Positions 48,490-57,140 of a stretch of 64,000 nucleotides of DNA are shown here, piece after piece (position 1 is the stretch's first letter; the number at the start of each line of letters is the position of its first letter). The notes below the pieces were generated by a model. The model saw only the letters and a list, made by a program, of their open reading frames with translations, was not told the DNA's origin and ran no database searches. The stretch is from Microbacterium maritypicum (lineage in GTDB: Bacteria; Actinomycetota; Actinomycetes; Actinomycetales; Microbacteriaceae). A program made the translations under genes and the position numbers. The stretch lies in the NCBI RefSeq assembly GCF_041529975.1, contig NZ_CP168030.1:124001-188000 (forward strand), in the 5' to 3' direction.

Positions 48490-49257
48490 TCAGCTGACCT
48501 TCTTCCGGTAGGCGATGATCGCGAACACGTAGGCGACCACGAGGATGCCGACGCACCAGGCGAGGGCGACCCAGATGTCGCTGCCGACGGGCTGTTCGGC
48601 GAACAGCGCCTGGATGGTGTTGACGATCGAGGTGACGGGCTGATTCTCGGCGAACCACTGCACCGGTCCCGGCATCGTCTCGGTCGGCACGAAGGCCGAG
48701 CTGATGAACGGCAGGAAGATCAGCGGGTACGAGAACGCGGTCGCCCCGTCGATCGTCTTCGCGCTGAGCCCCGCGATGATCGCGAGCCACGTGAGGGCTA
48801 GCGTGAACAGCAGCAGGATGCCGATGACTCCGAGCCAGGCGAGCGGGCTCGCCCCGGTGCGGAAGCCCATCAGGAATCCGACGCCGAAGATGATCGCCAG
48901 GGTGATGGCATTCGCCGTGAGGGAGGTGAGCACGTGGGCCCACAGCACGCTCGATCGGGCGATCGGCATGGAGTGGAACCGCTCGAAGATTCCGCTCTGC
49001 AGGTCGTTGAAGAGTCGGAACGCCGTGTAGGCGATGCCGGATGCGACGGCGATGAGCAGGATGCCGGGGAGCAGGTAGTTCACGTAGTTCTCGGCGCCGG
49101 TGCTCTGCTGCAGTGCTCCGCCGAAGACGTACACGAACAGGAGCATCAGCGCGATCGGGGTGACCGCCGTGGTGATGATCGTGTCGGGGCTGCGGAAGAT
49201 GTGCCGCATGGAGCGGCCGGTGAGTGTCGCCGTATCGGCGGCGAAGTGCGTGCTCAT
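48490..49257 (-). CDS. ABC-2 type permease (DrrB-like)
   Basis: A 255-aa membrane protein with six helices and the ABC-2 pattern of daunorubicin-resistance permeases: RSPDTIITTAVTPIALMLLFVYVFGGALQ, NYLLPGILLIAVASGIAYTAFRLFNDLQSGIFERFHSMPIARSSVLWAHV, and ISSAFVPTETMPGPVQWFAENQPVTSIVNTIQAL. It exports hydrophobic drugs or lipids with the DrrA-type ATPase, whose stop overlaps its start by 4 bases. The ATG at 49257 lies behind AAAGGAG. It is the last gene of a four-gene operon. Confidence 0.9.
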   Translation of the reverse strand: MSTHFAADTATLTGRSMRHIFRSPDTIITTAVTPIALMLLFVYVFGGALQQSTGAENYVNYLLPGILLIAVASGIAYTAFRLFNDLQSGIFERFHSMPIARSSVLWAHVLTSLTANAITLAIIFGVGFLMGFRTGASPLAWLGVIGILLLFTLALTWLAIIAGLSAKTIDGATAFSYPLIFLPFISSAFVPTETMPGPVQWFAENQPVTSIVNTIQALFAEQPVGSDIWVALAWCVGILVVAYVFAIIAYRKKVS

Positions 49258-50030
49258 GCTGCGTTCTCCTTTCCGGGGGCCTGGGGGCCGATGAGGGTGA
49301 GGAAGATCTCCTCGAGGGTGGGCTGCTTCTCGACGTACTCGACCTTGGCGGCCGGCAGCAGGCGCTTGAGGCCGGCCAGCGTGTCGTTGGCGATGATGCG
49401 GCCCTCGTGCAGGATCGCGATGCGGTCGGCCAGCTGCTCCGCCTCGTCGAGGTACTGCGTGGTGAGCAGCACCGTGGTGCCGGTGTTCGCGAGTTCCTTG
49501 ACCACGTCCCACACCTCGATGCGGGCTTCGGGGTCGAGGCCGGTGGTCGGCTCGTCGAGGTAGATGACCTCGGGGTGACCGACCAGGCTCATCGCGATGT
49601 CGAGCCGGCGACGCATGCCGCCGGAGTAGGTGCCGGCCTTGCGGGCTCCGGCATCCGTCAGGCGGAACTTCGCCAGCAGGTCGTCGGCGATGTTCCCGGC
49701 GTCGGGCAGGTGCCGCAGCTTTGCGACGAGCACGAGGTTCTCGCGTCCGGTGAGGATCTCGTCGACCGCGGCGAACTGCCCGGTGAGGCTGATCACCTCG
49801 CGGACGCCGACGGGGTTCGCGGCGACATCCACTCCCTGCACGGTCGCCGTACCGGCATCCGCCTTCAGCAGGGTGGAGAGGATGCGCACCACCGTGGTCT
49901 TGCCGGCGCCGTTCGAGCCGAGGAGGGCGAAGATGCTGCCCTTCTCGACCTCGAAGTCGACGCCGCGCAGCACGTGCAGATCTTTGTACGACTTCTCGAT
50001 GCCGCGCACCGAGATGGCTGCATTCGTCAT
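49254..50030 (-). CDS. ABC transporter ATPase (DrrA-like)
   Basis: A 258-aa ATPase with Walker A LLGSNGAGKTTVVRIL (about 38-53), the Q-loop in SLTGQFAAVDE, signature YSGGMRRRLDIAMSL, Walker B VIYLDEPTTGLDP and H-loop LLTTQYLDEAEQ. The C-terminal VEYVEKQPTLEEIFLTLIG tail is typical of DrrA, where it contacts the permease. It overlaps the DUF1048 gene and the permease gene by 4 bases each. PadR-type control suggests drug-inducible export. Confidence 0.92.
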   Translation of the reverse strand: MTNAAISVRGIEKSYKDLHVLRGVDFEVEKGSIFALLGSNGAGKTTVVRILSTLLKADAGTATVQGVDVAANPVGVREVISLTGQFAAVDEILTGRENLVLVAKLRHLPDAGNIADDLLAKFRLTDAGARKAGTYSGGMRRRLDIAMSLVGHPEVIYLDEPTTGLDPEARIEVWDVVKELANTGTTVLLTTQYLDEAEQLADRIAILHEGRIIANDTLAGLKRLLPAAKVEYVEKQPTLEEIFLTLIGPQAPGKENAA

Positions 50031-50395
50031 GACTCCTCCTTCTTCTTCGCGTCGTCGAACGCCTTGATGAGGCGCGAGCGCTCCTTGTCGATCCACTGGC
50101 GTCCGCCGTACGCGGCGGCGTAGTTCTCGGCGAACTCCACGGGGTCGTCGCCGACGATGGCGCTGACCGGGGTGCCGTCGAGCGCGGCGCGCTCCCAGAG
50201 GTCGGCGATGTCGAGGAACATCTTCACGATGGTGTCGCCGTCGGTGACTCCGCCGTAGTACATGTTGTAGCGCTGCTGCGCCTTCGCGACCTCGCGGTAC
50301 GGCTCGGGGAGCGCGTTAATGCGGGCCTGCGCCTGCTTGTAGAGCTTCTTCTCTTCGAGGGATCCGGTGATCGCTTCGATCCACTTCGCGGCCAT
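50027..50395 (-). CDS. DUF1048 protein
   Basis: A 122-aa mostly helical cytosolic protein of the DUF1048 family (WIEAITGSLEEKKLYKQAQARINALPEPYREVAKAQQRYNMYYGG...). It is regularly found between padR and an ABC exporter, and its function is not known; it may help the regulator or the ATPase. The stop of the PadR gene is 2 bases upstream and the ATPase start overlaps its stop by 4 bases. Confidence 0.85.
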   Translation of the reverse strand: MAAKWIEAITGSLEEKKLYKQAQARINALPEPYREVAKAQQRYNMYYGGVTDGDTIVKMFLDIADLWERAALDGTPVSAIVGDDPVEFAENYAAAYGGRQWIDKERSRLIKAFDDAKKKEES

Positions 50396-50397
50396 GG

Positions 50398-50742
50398 TCA
50401 GTTCTCCTTGTTCTCGGTGTTGCGCTTTTCCAGCTGTTCGATGTGCGTCTTGAGGAAGCTCCAGGTGGTCCAGAACTCCTCGAGCTCCTGCCGGCCCTGG
50501 GCATTCAGGGTGTACACCTTGCGGGGCGGACCCTTCTCGCTCGGAACCTTCTCGACGTCGACGAGGTTCTTCTGCTCGATGCGCACGAGGAGTGCGTAGA
50601 TCGTGCCCTCGGCGATGTCGGTGAATCCGTGGTCGCGGATGCGTGTGGTGATCTCGTACCCGTACGCCGGCTGCTCGGCGAGGAGGGCCAGAACGATGCC
50701 CTCCAGAGTGCCCTTGAGCATCTCGGTCATCTGCTTGCCCAT
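50398..50742 (-). CDS. PadR-family transcriptional regulator
   Basis: A 114-aa winged-helix repressor: MLKGTLEGIVLALLAEQPAYGYEITTRIRDHGFTDIAEGTIYALLVRIEQKNLVDVEKVPSEKGPPRKVYTLNAQGRQELEEF, then a C-terminal dimerisation helix. It is of the short PadR-s2 type. The ATG at 50742 follows AAGGAGG. It heads the PadR-DUF1048-ATPase-permease operon and probably binds the repeats at 50769-50816, releasing them when a drug is bound. Confidence 0.9.
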   Translation of the reverse strand: MGKQMTEMLKGTLEGIVLALLAEQPAYGYEITTRIRDHGFTDIAEGTIYALLVRIEQKNLVDVEKVPSEKGPPRKVYTLNAQGRQELEEFWTTWSFLKTHIEQLEKRNTENKEN

Positions 50743-50768
50743 CAGGTCCTCCTTTCGTTTCGGTTGGT

Positions 50769-50816
50769 ACTCAGTGTTGCTGGGTACCGGTACAAAGTAA
50801 CACTGAGTACCGGTAC
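50769..50816. promoter_or_regulatory. PadR operator region with nested dyads
   Basis: ACTCAGTGTT (50769-50778) and AACACTGAGT (50799-50808) form a perfect 10-bp inverted repeat. GTACCGGTAC, itself a palindrome, occurs at 50784-50793 and 50807-50816. The cluster ends 27 bases before the padR start on the minus strand. Confidence 0.65.
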
Positions 50817-50916
50817 TTAGCAACACCGAATACCGAACTTTTTCGGAGAGGTTCGGGAGGGGTTTCCGGGCGCGCGGGAACGACCGCCGACGTACCGGCG
50901 GGGAGAGCGCCTGCTG

Positions 50917-51678
50917 CTACGGGAACATGCGGCGGAGCAGCGGCAGGTCCTCGTCGCTCAGCGCCTGCGTGATCACGGCCGCCGTCTCCGGGGGCATGTC
51001 CTTCTCCAGGCGCTGCCACAGGAACCGCGCGGCACCCAGGTCTGCGGTGGCGACGGCGGTCGAGAACGCCGCCACACCGTCGTAGTACGGGATGGTCGAC
51101 GACCCGGGTGCGGCGTTGTACGGCGAGTAGATGTCGACGAACGGAAGCGTCGGATCCGGGCGCAGGTAGAGGACGTCCCCGGGTGCGATCGGCTCAAAGC
51201 CGCGCACATGGTTGAAGCTGCCGACGGTGACGTAGTCGACGCAGAAGCGCTCGCCGATCGCGATGAGGCTGTCGCCGGCCTGCACCTCGTAGGAGAAGAT
51301 CTCGCCGTCGGCATCGAGGGTCACGGGTCCGCTCGCCAGCTCCGACTCGCCCATCTCGACGAGTTCGCCCAGGAGCTTGGCATGCATCGTTTCGCCGTCG
51401 TCGCTTCCGATGTTGATGAACGCGTTGGTGGTGCAGTCGCCGGGACCGCCGGCGGGAACGCTGATGCCGTCGCCGAGAGAGACGAGGCTCTCTTGGGCCG
51501 GATCCTCGGGCGCCGGCGTCGGGGCCGTGGAGGGTTCGGCGGCGAAGCGCTCCGACGCCCAGGAGGCGACGCCGAACACCGCGGGGGCGGCGCTGACCAC
51601 GGCAGGGGCCGCGGCGGCGAACAGCCCGGCGACGGCCACGACGACGACGGCGGTGGTGATCTTGGTGGAGCGTTTCAT
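50917..51678 (-). CDS. Secreted or membrane-anchored LysM-domain protein
   Basis: A 253-aa protein. Residues 5-32 form a signal peptide or anchor (TTAVVVVAVAGLFAAAAPAVVSAAPA). A Pro/Ala/Glu linker follows, then a domain with Cys in GDCTTNAF, and a LysM module at about 127-175 (FSYEVQAGDSLIAIGERFCVDYVTVGSFNHVRGFEPIAPGDVLYLRP). LysM binds peptidoglycan, so it likely sits in the cell wall. The C-terminal 70 residues are helical and of unknown use. Start choice is uncertain: GGGG touches the ATG at 51678 and a second ATG lies at 51690. It follows the response regulator by 49 bases on the same strand. Confidence 0.75.
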   Translation of the reverse strand: MKRSTKITTAVVVVAVAGLFAAAAPAVVSAAPAVFGVASWASERFAAEPSTAPTPAPEDPAQESLVSLGDGISVPAGGPGDCTTNAFINIGSDDGETMHAKLLGELVEMGESELASGPVTLDADGEIFSYEVQAGDSLIAIGERFCVDYVTVGSFNHVRGFEPIAPGDVLYLRPDPTLPFVDIYSPYNAAPGSSTIPYYDGVAAFSTAVATADLGAARFLWQRLEKDMPPETAAVITQALSDEDLPLLRRMFP

Positions 51679-51727
51679 CCCCGTCAGCATGGCATCGAAG
51701 CGCGCCTGAGCGCCAGGGCGGATGCCG

Positions 51728-52366
51728 TCAGGTGCGGAGGTACGCGAGCACGGCCAGCACGCGCCGGTGCCCGCTGTCGCTGGACGCGAGCCCGAGCTTG
51801 CCGAAGATGTTGCCGATGTGCTTGCTCACCGCGGTCTCGGTCACGAAGAGTCGCCCGGCGATGGTGCCGTTGTCGAGCCCCTCGGCCATGAGCCCGAGCA
51901 CCTCGCGCTCGCGCGGGGTGAGCGTCTGCACCGGATCGTCGGCGCGACGGCGGCTCATCAGCTGCGAGATCACCTCGGGGTCCATCACCGTGCCCCCGGC
52001 GGCCACGCGGTTCAGGGCATCGATGAACGAGGCGACCTTGCCCACGCGCTCCTTCAAGAGGTAGCCGAGACCATCGGCGCCGGCTGCGAGGAGTTCGCCG
52101 GCATAGCGGTCCTCGACATAGGCCGACAGCACCAGCACGGGGAAGCCGGGTCGGCGGGCGCGCGCCTCGGCGGCGGCCTTCAACCCCTCGCTCGTGAAGG
52201 TCGGCGGCATCCGCACGTCGACCACCGCGGCATCCGCCTCGTCGAGTCGCTCCAGGAACCCTTCGGCGTTGTCGACCGCGGCCACCACGTCGAAGCCCTC
52301 GCTGCGCAGCAGCAGTGCCAGGCCCTCTCGAAGGAGGGTGTCGTCTTCGGCGATCACGATCCGCAT
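51728..52366 (-). CDS. NarL/FixJ-family response regulator
   Basis: A 212-aa two-component regulator. The receiver domain has the acidic pair EDD (7-9), the phosphorylated Asp50 (AAVVDVRMPP) and Lys in LLKERVG. The LuxR-type helix-turn-helix lies at about 148-200 (LTPREREVLGLMAEGLDNGTIAGRLFVTETAVSKHIGNIFGKLGL). It overlaps the histidine kinase gene by 13 bases. The divergent ABC pair at 53695 is its likely target. Confidence 0.92.
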   Translation of the reverse strand: MRIVIAEDDTLLREGLALLLRSEGFDVVAAVDNAEGFLERLDEADAAVVDVRMPPTFTSEGLKAAAEARARRPGFPVLVLSAYVEDRYAGELLAAGADGLGYLLKERVGKVASFIDALNRVAAGGTVMDPEVISQLMSRRRADDPVQTLTPREREVLGLMAEGLDNGTIAGRLFVTETAVSKHIGNIFGKLGLASSDSGHRRVLAVLAYLRT

Positions 52367-53571
52367 GGCAGCTCCGCTCTCAGGATGGTGGGCCCGCCGG
52401 CCGGGCTCGTGAGCTCCAGCGTGCCCTCGAAGGCTTCGATGCGACGACGGATGCCGGCGATACCGCCGCCCGGACGCTCCGCGGCTCCGCCCCCACCGTC
52501 GTCCTCGACCGTGATGAGCAGCACCTCGCCCTCGCGGGCGACCTCGACGGAGGCCCGTGTCGCCGCGCTGTACTTGCTGACGTTGGTGAGGGCCTCGGCC
52601 ACGACGAAGTAGCTGGCCGACTCGACCGCCGCCGGCACACGCCCGACATCGGCCGCCTCGATCGTGCAGGGAACGACGCTGCGCCCGGCGAGCGAGGCCA
52701 GCGCGCCTTCCAGCCCGAGCTCGTCGAGGATCGGCGGGTAGATGTCGTGCACGGTGCGGCGGAGTCCGGCGAGGGCGTCGGTCGCGGCATCCTGCGCTCG
52801 CCGCAGCGGTCCGAGCACGTCGCCCCCGGTCTCCTGCGCCCGCTCGGCGATCCCGAGCATCATGACGACGTTCACCAGGCGGTTCTGGGCCCCGTCGTGC
52901 AGGTCGCGCTCGATGCGGCGGAGTTCGGCGGCGTGCGCGTCGAGGGCGGCGGCCCGGCTGAGCGTGAGGGCGTCGACTCGGGCGGCGAGGCGCGACTTCT
53001 CGGGAGTCGCGAGCAGCTGGGCGGAGACGAATGAGACCAGCCGCGCGACGGCCGGGATCAGGAACACGGCGAGGATCGCATACGCCAGAGCGACGAGCGG
53101 CATCGTCGCCGCGAGCTCCCACGACGTGACCGGATACACGGAGCTGACGGGGTCGTCGGCGGGCGCGAACTGCCAGTAGTAGGTGATGGCGAGCGAGTTG
53201 ACCGCCGCTACCGGGAGCGAGATCGTCAGCATGGAGAGGAACAGCACGGGGATCCCCTGCACCGCCAGCCACAGGAGGTCGCGACCCGTGGCGCGCGAGA
53301 ACGCGAAGCGCAGACGGTCGTCGATGGTCGATGCGGGCGGCAGCACGTGGCCGATCGGCGGCAGCTCCTCGCCCCGGTAGGCGCCGACGCGACGGCGGTT
53401 CACATCCGTCCACCCGTGCAGGCCGCGGACCGCCTCGGGCATCAGCAGCACGCCGCCGGTGATGATCATGAGGGGGAGCAGGGCGAGCCCGAGGCTGAGG
53501 AACACCACGGACGCGATCGAGACTCCGGCCTCGACGGCCAGGTATCCCCAGGCGCGCAGCCAGCGTCGCAT
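52354..53571 (-). CDS. Sensor histidine kinase (HisKA_3, with N-terminal membrane sensor domain)
   Basis: A 405-aa kinase. The N-terminal half is membrane-embedded, with helices near 15-45, 100-130 and 155-185 and an actinobacterial 'Sensor' domain around them. The dimerisation helix contains the phosphorylated His225 (ELRRIERDLHDGAQNRLVNVVMMLG). The HATPase domain has the N box EALTNVSKYSAAT and the G box VEDDGGGGAAERPGGGIAGIRRRIEAFEG. ATG at 53571 follows AAGGACGG; a GTG at 53586 is possible. Kinases with this sensor domain are often next to MacB-like transporters, as here. Confidence 0.9.
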   Translation of the reverse strand: MRRWLRAWGYLAVEAGVSIASVVFLSLGLALLPLMIITGGVLLMPEAVRGLHGWTDVNRRRVGAYRGEELPPIGHVLPPASTIDDRLRFAFSRATGRDLLWLAVQGIPVLFLSMLTISLPVAAVNSLAITYYWQFAPADDPVSSVYPVTSWELAATMPLVALAYAILAVFLIPAVARLVSFVSAQLLATPEKSRLAARVDALTLSRAAALDAHAAELRRIERDLHDGAQNRLVNVVMMLGIAERAQETGGDVLGPLRRAQDAATDALAGLRRTVHDIYPPILDELGLEGALASLAGRSVVPCTIEAADVGRVPAAVESASYFVVAEALTNVSKYSAATRASVEVAREGEVLLITVEDDGGGGAAERPGGGIAGIRRRIEAFEGTLELTSPAGGPTILRAELPCGS

Positions 53572-53694
53572 CCGTCCGTCCTTCACTCTCACAGTCTGCC
53601 GGAGGGGTCGGCCGAGCACGGTATAGCCAGCACCACCATCGATGCGGCAGCGGGCGGGATGGGATGCCGGATCGGCCGTCCCTAGCGTCGAATC

Positions 53695-54462
53695 ATGACC
53701 TCCACACCACTCGCCCCCGCCGTCGATGCGGGCCCCGCCGAAGCGCTGCGCCTGCAGTCCGTCGTCAAGACCTACGGCGCAGGCGCCAGCCGCGTCACCG
53801 CCCTCCGCGGCGTGAACCTCGCCATCGCGAAGGGCACCTTCACCGCGATCATGGGCCCCTCCGGCTCGGGCAAGAGCACGTTGCTGCACAGTGCTGCGGG
53901 ACTCGACCGGCCCAGCAGCGGCACCGTCCACCTCGGCGGAACCGAGATCTCGAGCCTGAAGGCACGTCAGCTCACGGCCTTCCGGCGCGACCACGTGGGC
54001 TTCGTGTTCCAGGCGTACAACCTGCTGCCGGCTCTGAACGTCGAGGACAACATCACCCTCCCGCTGCGGCTCGGCGGCCGGAGCCTCGAGGCGCGGTGGC
54101 TCGACTTCCTGCTCGACGCGGTGGGGCTCGCGGAGTTCCGTCACCGCCGCCCCTCCGAACTCTCCGGTGGCCAGCAGCAGCGGGTGGCGATCGCGCGCGC
54201 CCTCATCACCCGGCCGCACGTCGTGTTCGGCGACGAGCCGACCGGCGCGCTCGACTCGCGCTCGGGCAAGCAGGTGCTCGATCTGCTCGCTCACACGGCT
54301 CGGGAGCTGAACCAGACCGTCGTGGTCGTGACGCACGATCCCGTCGTGGCATCGCACGCCGATCGCGTGATCTTCCTCGCCGACGGCGCCTTCGCGGGAT
54401 ACCTCGACGGCGCCGACCCCGCGCAGATCAACGACCGCATGAGCGCATTGGGGGAGTGGTGA
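53695..54462 (+). CDS. ABC transporter ATPase (MacB/LolD type)
   Basis: A 255-aa ATPase with Walker [15 protein letters not shown] (about 51-64), signature [15 protein letters not shown], Walker [14 protein letters not shown] and H-loop [12 protein letters not shown]. This is the LolD/MacB branch that powers FtsX-fold permeases in mechanotransmission. TAGCGT (53683-53688) ends 6 bases before the ATG, with no Shine-Dalgarno, so the transcript is likely leaderless. Its stop overlaps the permease start by one base (TGATG). Confidence 0.92.
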   Translation: MTSTPLAPAVDAGPAEALRLQSVVKTYGAGASRVTALRGVNLAIAKGTFTAIMGPSGSGKSTLLHSAAGLDRPSSGTVHLGGTEISSLKARQLTAFRRDHVGFVFQAYNLLPALNVEDNITLPLRLGGRSLEARWLDFLLDAVGLAEFRHRRPSELSGGQQQRVAIARALITRPHVVFGDEPTGALDSRSGKQVLDLLAHTARELNQTVVVVTHDPVVASHADRVIFLADGAFAGYLDGADPAQINDRMSALGEW

Positions 54463-56999
54463 TGTCGGGGCCGCTGGGTTTGGGCCGACTCGTCCGGGCG
54501 GATCTTCGCCACCACCGCCGGAGTTTCATCGGAGTCGCGGTCGCCGTGTTCGTCGCGAGCGCTCTGGTGACGGGCCTCGGCGTGCTCGTCGAATCCGGCA
54601 TGCGCGGCGGGCTCGCCCCCGAACGCTATGCCGCGGTGGATGTGGTCGTGGGTGCGCCGCAGCAGGTGGATGTGCCGGAGGACCTCCCCGTTCCGTTGCG
54701 GGAGCGCGCGTCGCTGCCCGCCGACGCGGCGCGTGACATCGCCGCGCTGCCGGGGGTCGACCGCGTCGTGGCCGACGTGACCGTTCCGCTCGTGCTGCAG
54801 GGCGCAGGTACGGATGCGGATGCCGATGGCGCCGCGCCCGTCGTCGTCGAAGCACACCCGTGGGAGGCCACGGCGCTGACCGGTTTCGAACTGCGCGAGG
54901 GGCGGGAACCCGCGGCGGCCGACGAGGTCGTCGTCACTACGGGCAGCGGCCAGGCCGTGGGTGGCACGGTCGTCCTAGCTCACGGCGGCATCCCCTCGGA
55001 GTACCGCGTCGTCGGTGAGGTCACAGCCCCCGCGGCACCCGAGCGGAGCGCACACGTGTTCCTCACGGAGCAGCGCATCGGCCGACTCGACCCCCACGAC
55101 GGTGCCGCGCAGGCGCTGGGTGTCTTCGTCGCCGGGAACGACCCCGAGCAGACGGCCACCGCGATCCGCGAGGCTTTCCCCGAGCTCGTCGCCCGCACGG
55201 GAGACGCCCGTGGCGATGTGGAGTTCCTCGACTCGGGGGCGGCGCGTTCGATGCTTGTCGCCATCGGCAGCGCCTTCGTGGGCACCTGCATCCTCGTGGC
55301 GATGTTCATCGTGGCGGGCACGTTGTCGCTGTCGGTGCAGTCGCGCCGCCGCGACTATGCGCTGTTGCGGGCGGTCGGCGCGAGTCCGTCGCAGGTGCAT
55401 TCGCTCGTGGCCCGCGAGGTGCTGTGGGTGTCGGCGGTCGCCGCGCTGCTGGGCATCGCGCCCGGATACCTGCTGTCGACCGTGCTGCAGTCGGCGTTCG
55501 TCACGGGAGGCGTCATCCCCGGCGACTTCGCCCTCGCCTTCAGTCCGCTTCCCGCGGTCGGCGCGGTGCTGCTCGTACTCGCCGCCGCCTGGGGTGCGGC
55601 GCGCATCGCGGCCTCGAGGGTCGCGAAGCTCGACCCGGTCGAGGCGCTGCGCGAGTCGGCGACGGGTGCTCCCGCGATCGGTCTGACGCGGATCATCATC
55701 GGGATCGTGCTCGCCGCTGCCGGCATCTCGGTGTCGACGGTGCCGCTCGTGCTGCGTGGACAGATCGCGGCGGGCGCCGCGGCCGGTGCGGTGATGCTGC
55801 TCATCATCGCGCTCGCCATGCTCGGCCCGTGGCTCGTGTCGCTGAGCATGCGCCTGATCGGCAGCGTGCTGCGGCGGCTGTCGTCCGCGGGCTTCCTGGC
55901 TTCGGCGAATGCCGCGGCGAACAGTCGGCGTCTGGCCTCGGCCATCCTGCCGATCGCTCTTGGCATCGGGCTGGGACTCGTGCAGATCGGGGCCCCGTCG
56001 ATCATCGCCGCCGAGGCCGCGACGCAGGCCACCGCCGGAGTCATCGCCGACCTGCGGGTGACGGCGCCGACCGGGCTCACGCCGGAGGCGGTCGAGGTGA
56101 TCCGCGAGACCCCGGGCGTGACCGAGGCGTCGGGCGTCGCGCTCAGCGCCGCAGTGATCGATTCCTACGATTTCGAGGGGAAACTCGAGCGCGACGAGCA
56201 CGTGCTGCAGGGCATCGATCCGGAGCGAGCGGCGCAGAGCCTCGACCTGCGCGTGCGTGAGGGGGCGCTCACCGACCTCGACGGCGCCACGACGGTGGCC
56301 GTGAGCACGGATGCCGCCCAGAGCCTCGGGCTCGACATCGGCAGCACGGTCACCGGCCACCTCGGCGACGGTTCGCCGTGGGAGGCCACGGTCGTCGCGG
56401 TCTACGAGCGCGGTCTCGGATTCGGGGACCTCACCATGGCCGCCGACGAGGTCAGCGCGCACACCACGGCCGGCCTGGATGCGTTCGCGCTCGCGACGGT
56501 CGATCCGGGTGCCCTCGATGACGTGCGTGCGGCGCTGACCGAGCGCGGTTTCGTCGTGAGCGACGGGTCGGGCCAGGAGGCAGCCGGTGCGGGTGCGCAG
56601 TCGCAGCAGGGGTGGGTGAACCTCATCGCGCTGCTGGTGATCCTCGGTTACATCGCGATCGCCGTAGTGAACACGCTCGTGATGGCGACCGGAGAGCGCT
56701 CGCGGGAGTTCGCCCTGATGCAGCTGATCGGCTCGTCCCGTGGTCAGGTGCGTTCGATGATGCGGATCGAAGCCGTGCTGGTGGCCGCGATCGGCATGGT
56801 GTTCGGCGTCGTGGTCGCGATCCCTCCGCTCATCGGAGTGAGCATGGGCATCTCGGGTCGGCCGATTCCCGCGCTGCCGGTGCTCGGGTCGCTGGCGATC
56901 ATCGGTGCGATGGGAGCTCTCGCGCTCGTGGCGCTGTGGGCGGGAACCACCGCCGCCATGCGCACCCGTCCGATCGACGAGATCGGGTCGCGGCAGTAG
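54462..56999 (+). CDS. FtsX-like ABC permease (MacB-family, double FtsX)
   Basis: An 845-aa membrane protein with two FtsX domains. Helix 1 is near residues 20-45; a large extracellular domain follows (45-255); three helices with the FtsX pattern (SVQSRRRDYALLRAVGASPSQVHSLVAREVLWVSAVAALLG) lie at about 265-390; two more helices connect to a second extracellular domain and a final three-helix unit (NTLVMATGERSREFALMQLIGSSRGQVRSMMRIEAVLVAA). Such permeases export peptides or drugs or move lipoproteins without a cytoplasmic substrate path. It works with the ATPase before it and is probably induced by the divergent two-component system. Confidence 0.92.
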   Translation: MSGPLGLGRLVRADLRHHRRSFIGVAVAVFVASALVTGLGVLVESGMRGGLAPERYAAVDVVVGAPQQVDVPEDLPVPLRERASLPADAARDIAALPGVDRVVADVTVPLVLQGAGTDADADGAAPVVVEAHPWEATALTGFELREGREPAAADEVVVTTGSGQAVGGTVVLAHGGIPSEYRVVGEVTAPAAPERSAHVFLTEQRIGRLDPHDGAAQALGVFVAGNDPEQTATAIREAFPELVARTGDARGDVEFLDSGAARSMLVAIGSAFVGTCILVAMFIVAGTLSLSVQSRRRDYALLRAVGASPSQVHSLVAREVLWVSAVAALLGIAPGYLLSTVLQSAFVTGGVIPGDFALAFSPLPAVGAVLLVLAAAWGAARIAASRVAKLDPVEALRESATGAPAIGLTRIIIGIVLAAAGISVSTVPLVLRGQIAAGAAAGAVMLLIIALAMLGPWLVSLSMRLIGSVLRRLSSAGFLASANAAANSRRLASAILPIALGIGLGLVQIGAPSIIAAEAATQATAGVIADLRVTAPTGLTPEAVEVIRETPGVTEASGVALSAAVIDSYDFEGKLERDEHVLQGIDPERAAQSLDLRVREGALTDLDGATTVAVSTDAAQSLGLDIGSTVTGHLGDGSPWEATVVAVYERGLGFGDLTMAADEVSAHTTAGLDAFALATVDPGALDDVRAALTERGFVVSDGSGQEAAGAGAQSQQGWVNLIALLVILGYIAIAVVNTLVMATGERSREFALMQLIGSSRGQVRSMMRIEAVLVAAIGMVFGVVVAIPPLIGVSMGISGRPIPALPVLGSLAIIGAMGALALVALWAGTTAAMRTRPIDEIGSRQ

Positions 57000-57022
57000 G
57001 GCACCCAGGCCCCGGGGCGGTG

Positions 57023-57064
57023 TCGAGACCCCCTCCTCCCGATGTCAGGAGCCGGGGGTTTCGA
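57023..57064 (+). terminator. Hairpin terminator after the FtsX permease
   Basis: TCGAGACCCCC (57023-57033) pairs with GGGGGTTTCGA (57054-57064) with one G-T pair, and TCCT pairs with AGGA inside. It lies 23 bases after the permease stop. Confidence 0.7.
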
Positions 57065-57140
57065 CGTAAGCGGGAATCTCGAGGATGGGAGTCTGGGTCT
57101 TCTGTTTCTCTCTTTAGAGCGTTTTATTGATATCTAATAA
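57065..57140. other. AT-rich junction upstream of the truncated ATPase gene
   Basis: This stretch is clearly richer in A/T than its surroundings. It contains TTCTGTTTCTCTCTTTAG and the dyad CGTTTTATT-GATATCT-AATAAAGCG (57120-57144, one mismatch). Two TAA stops (57135-57140) close the frame of the following ATPase remnant. It looks like a recombination or insertion scar. Confidence 0.5.
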
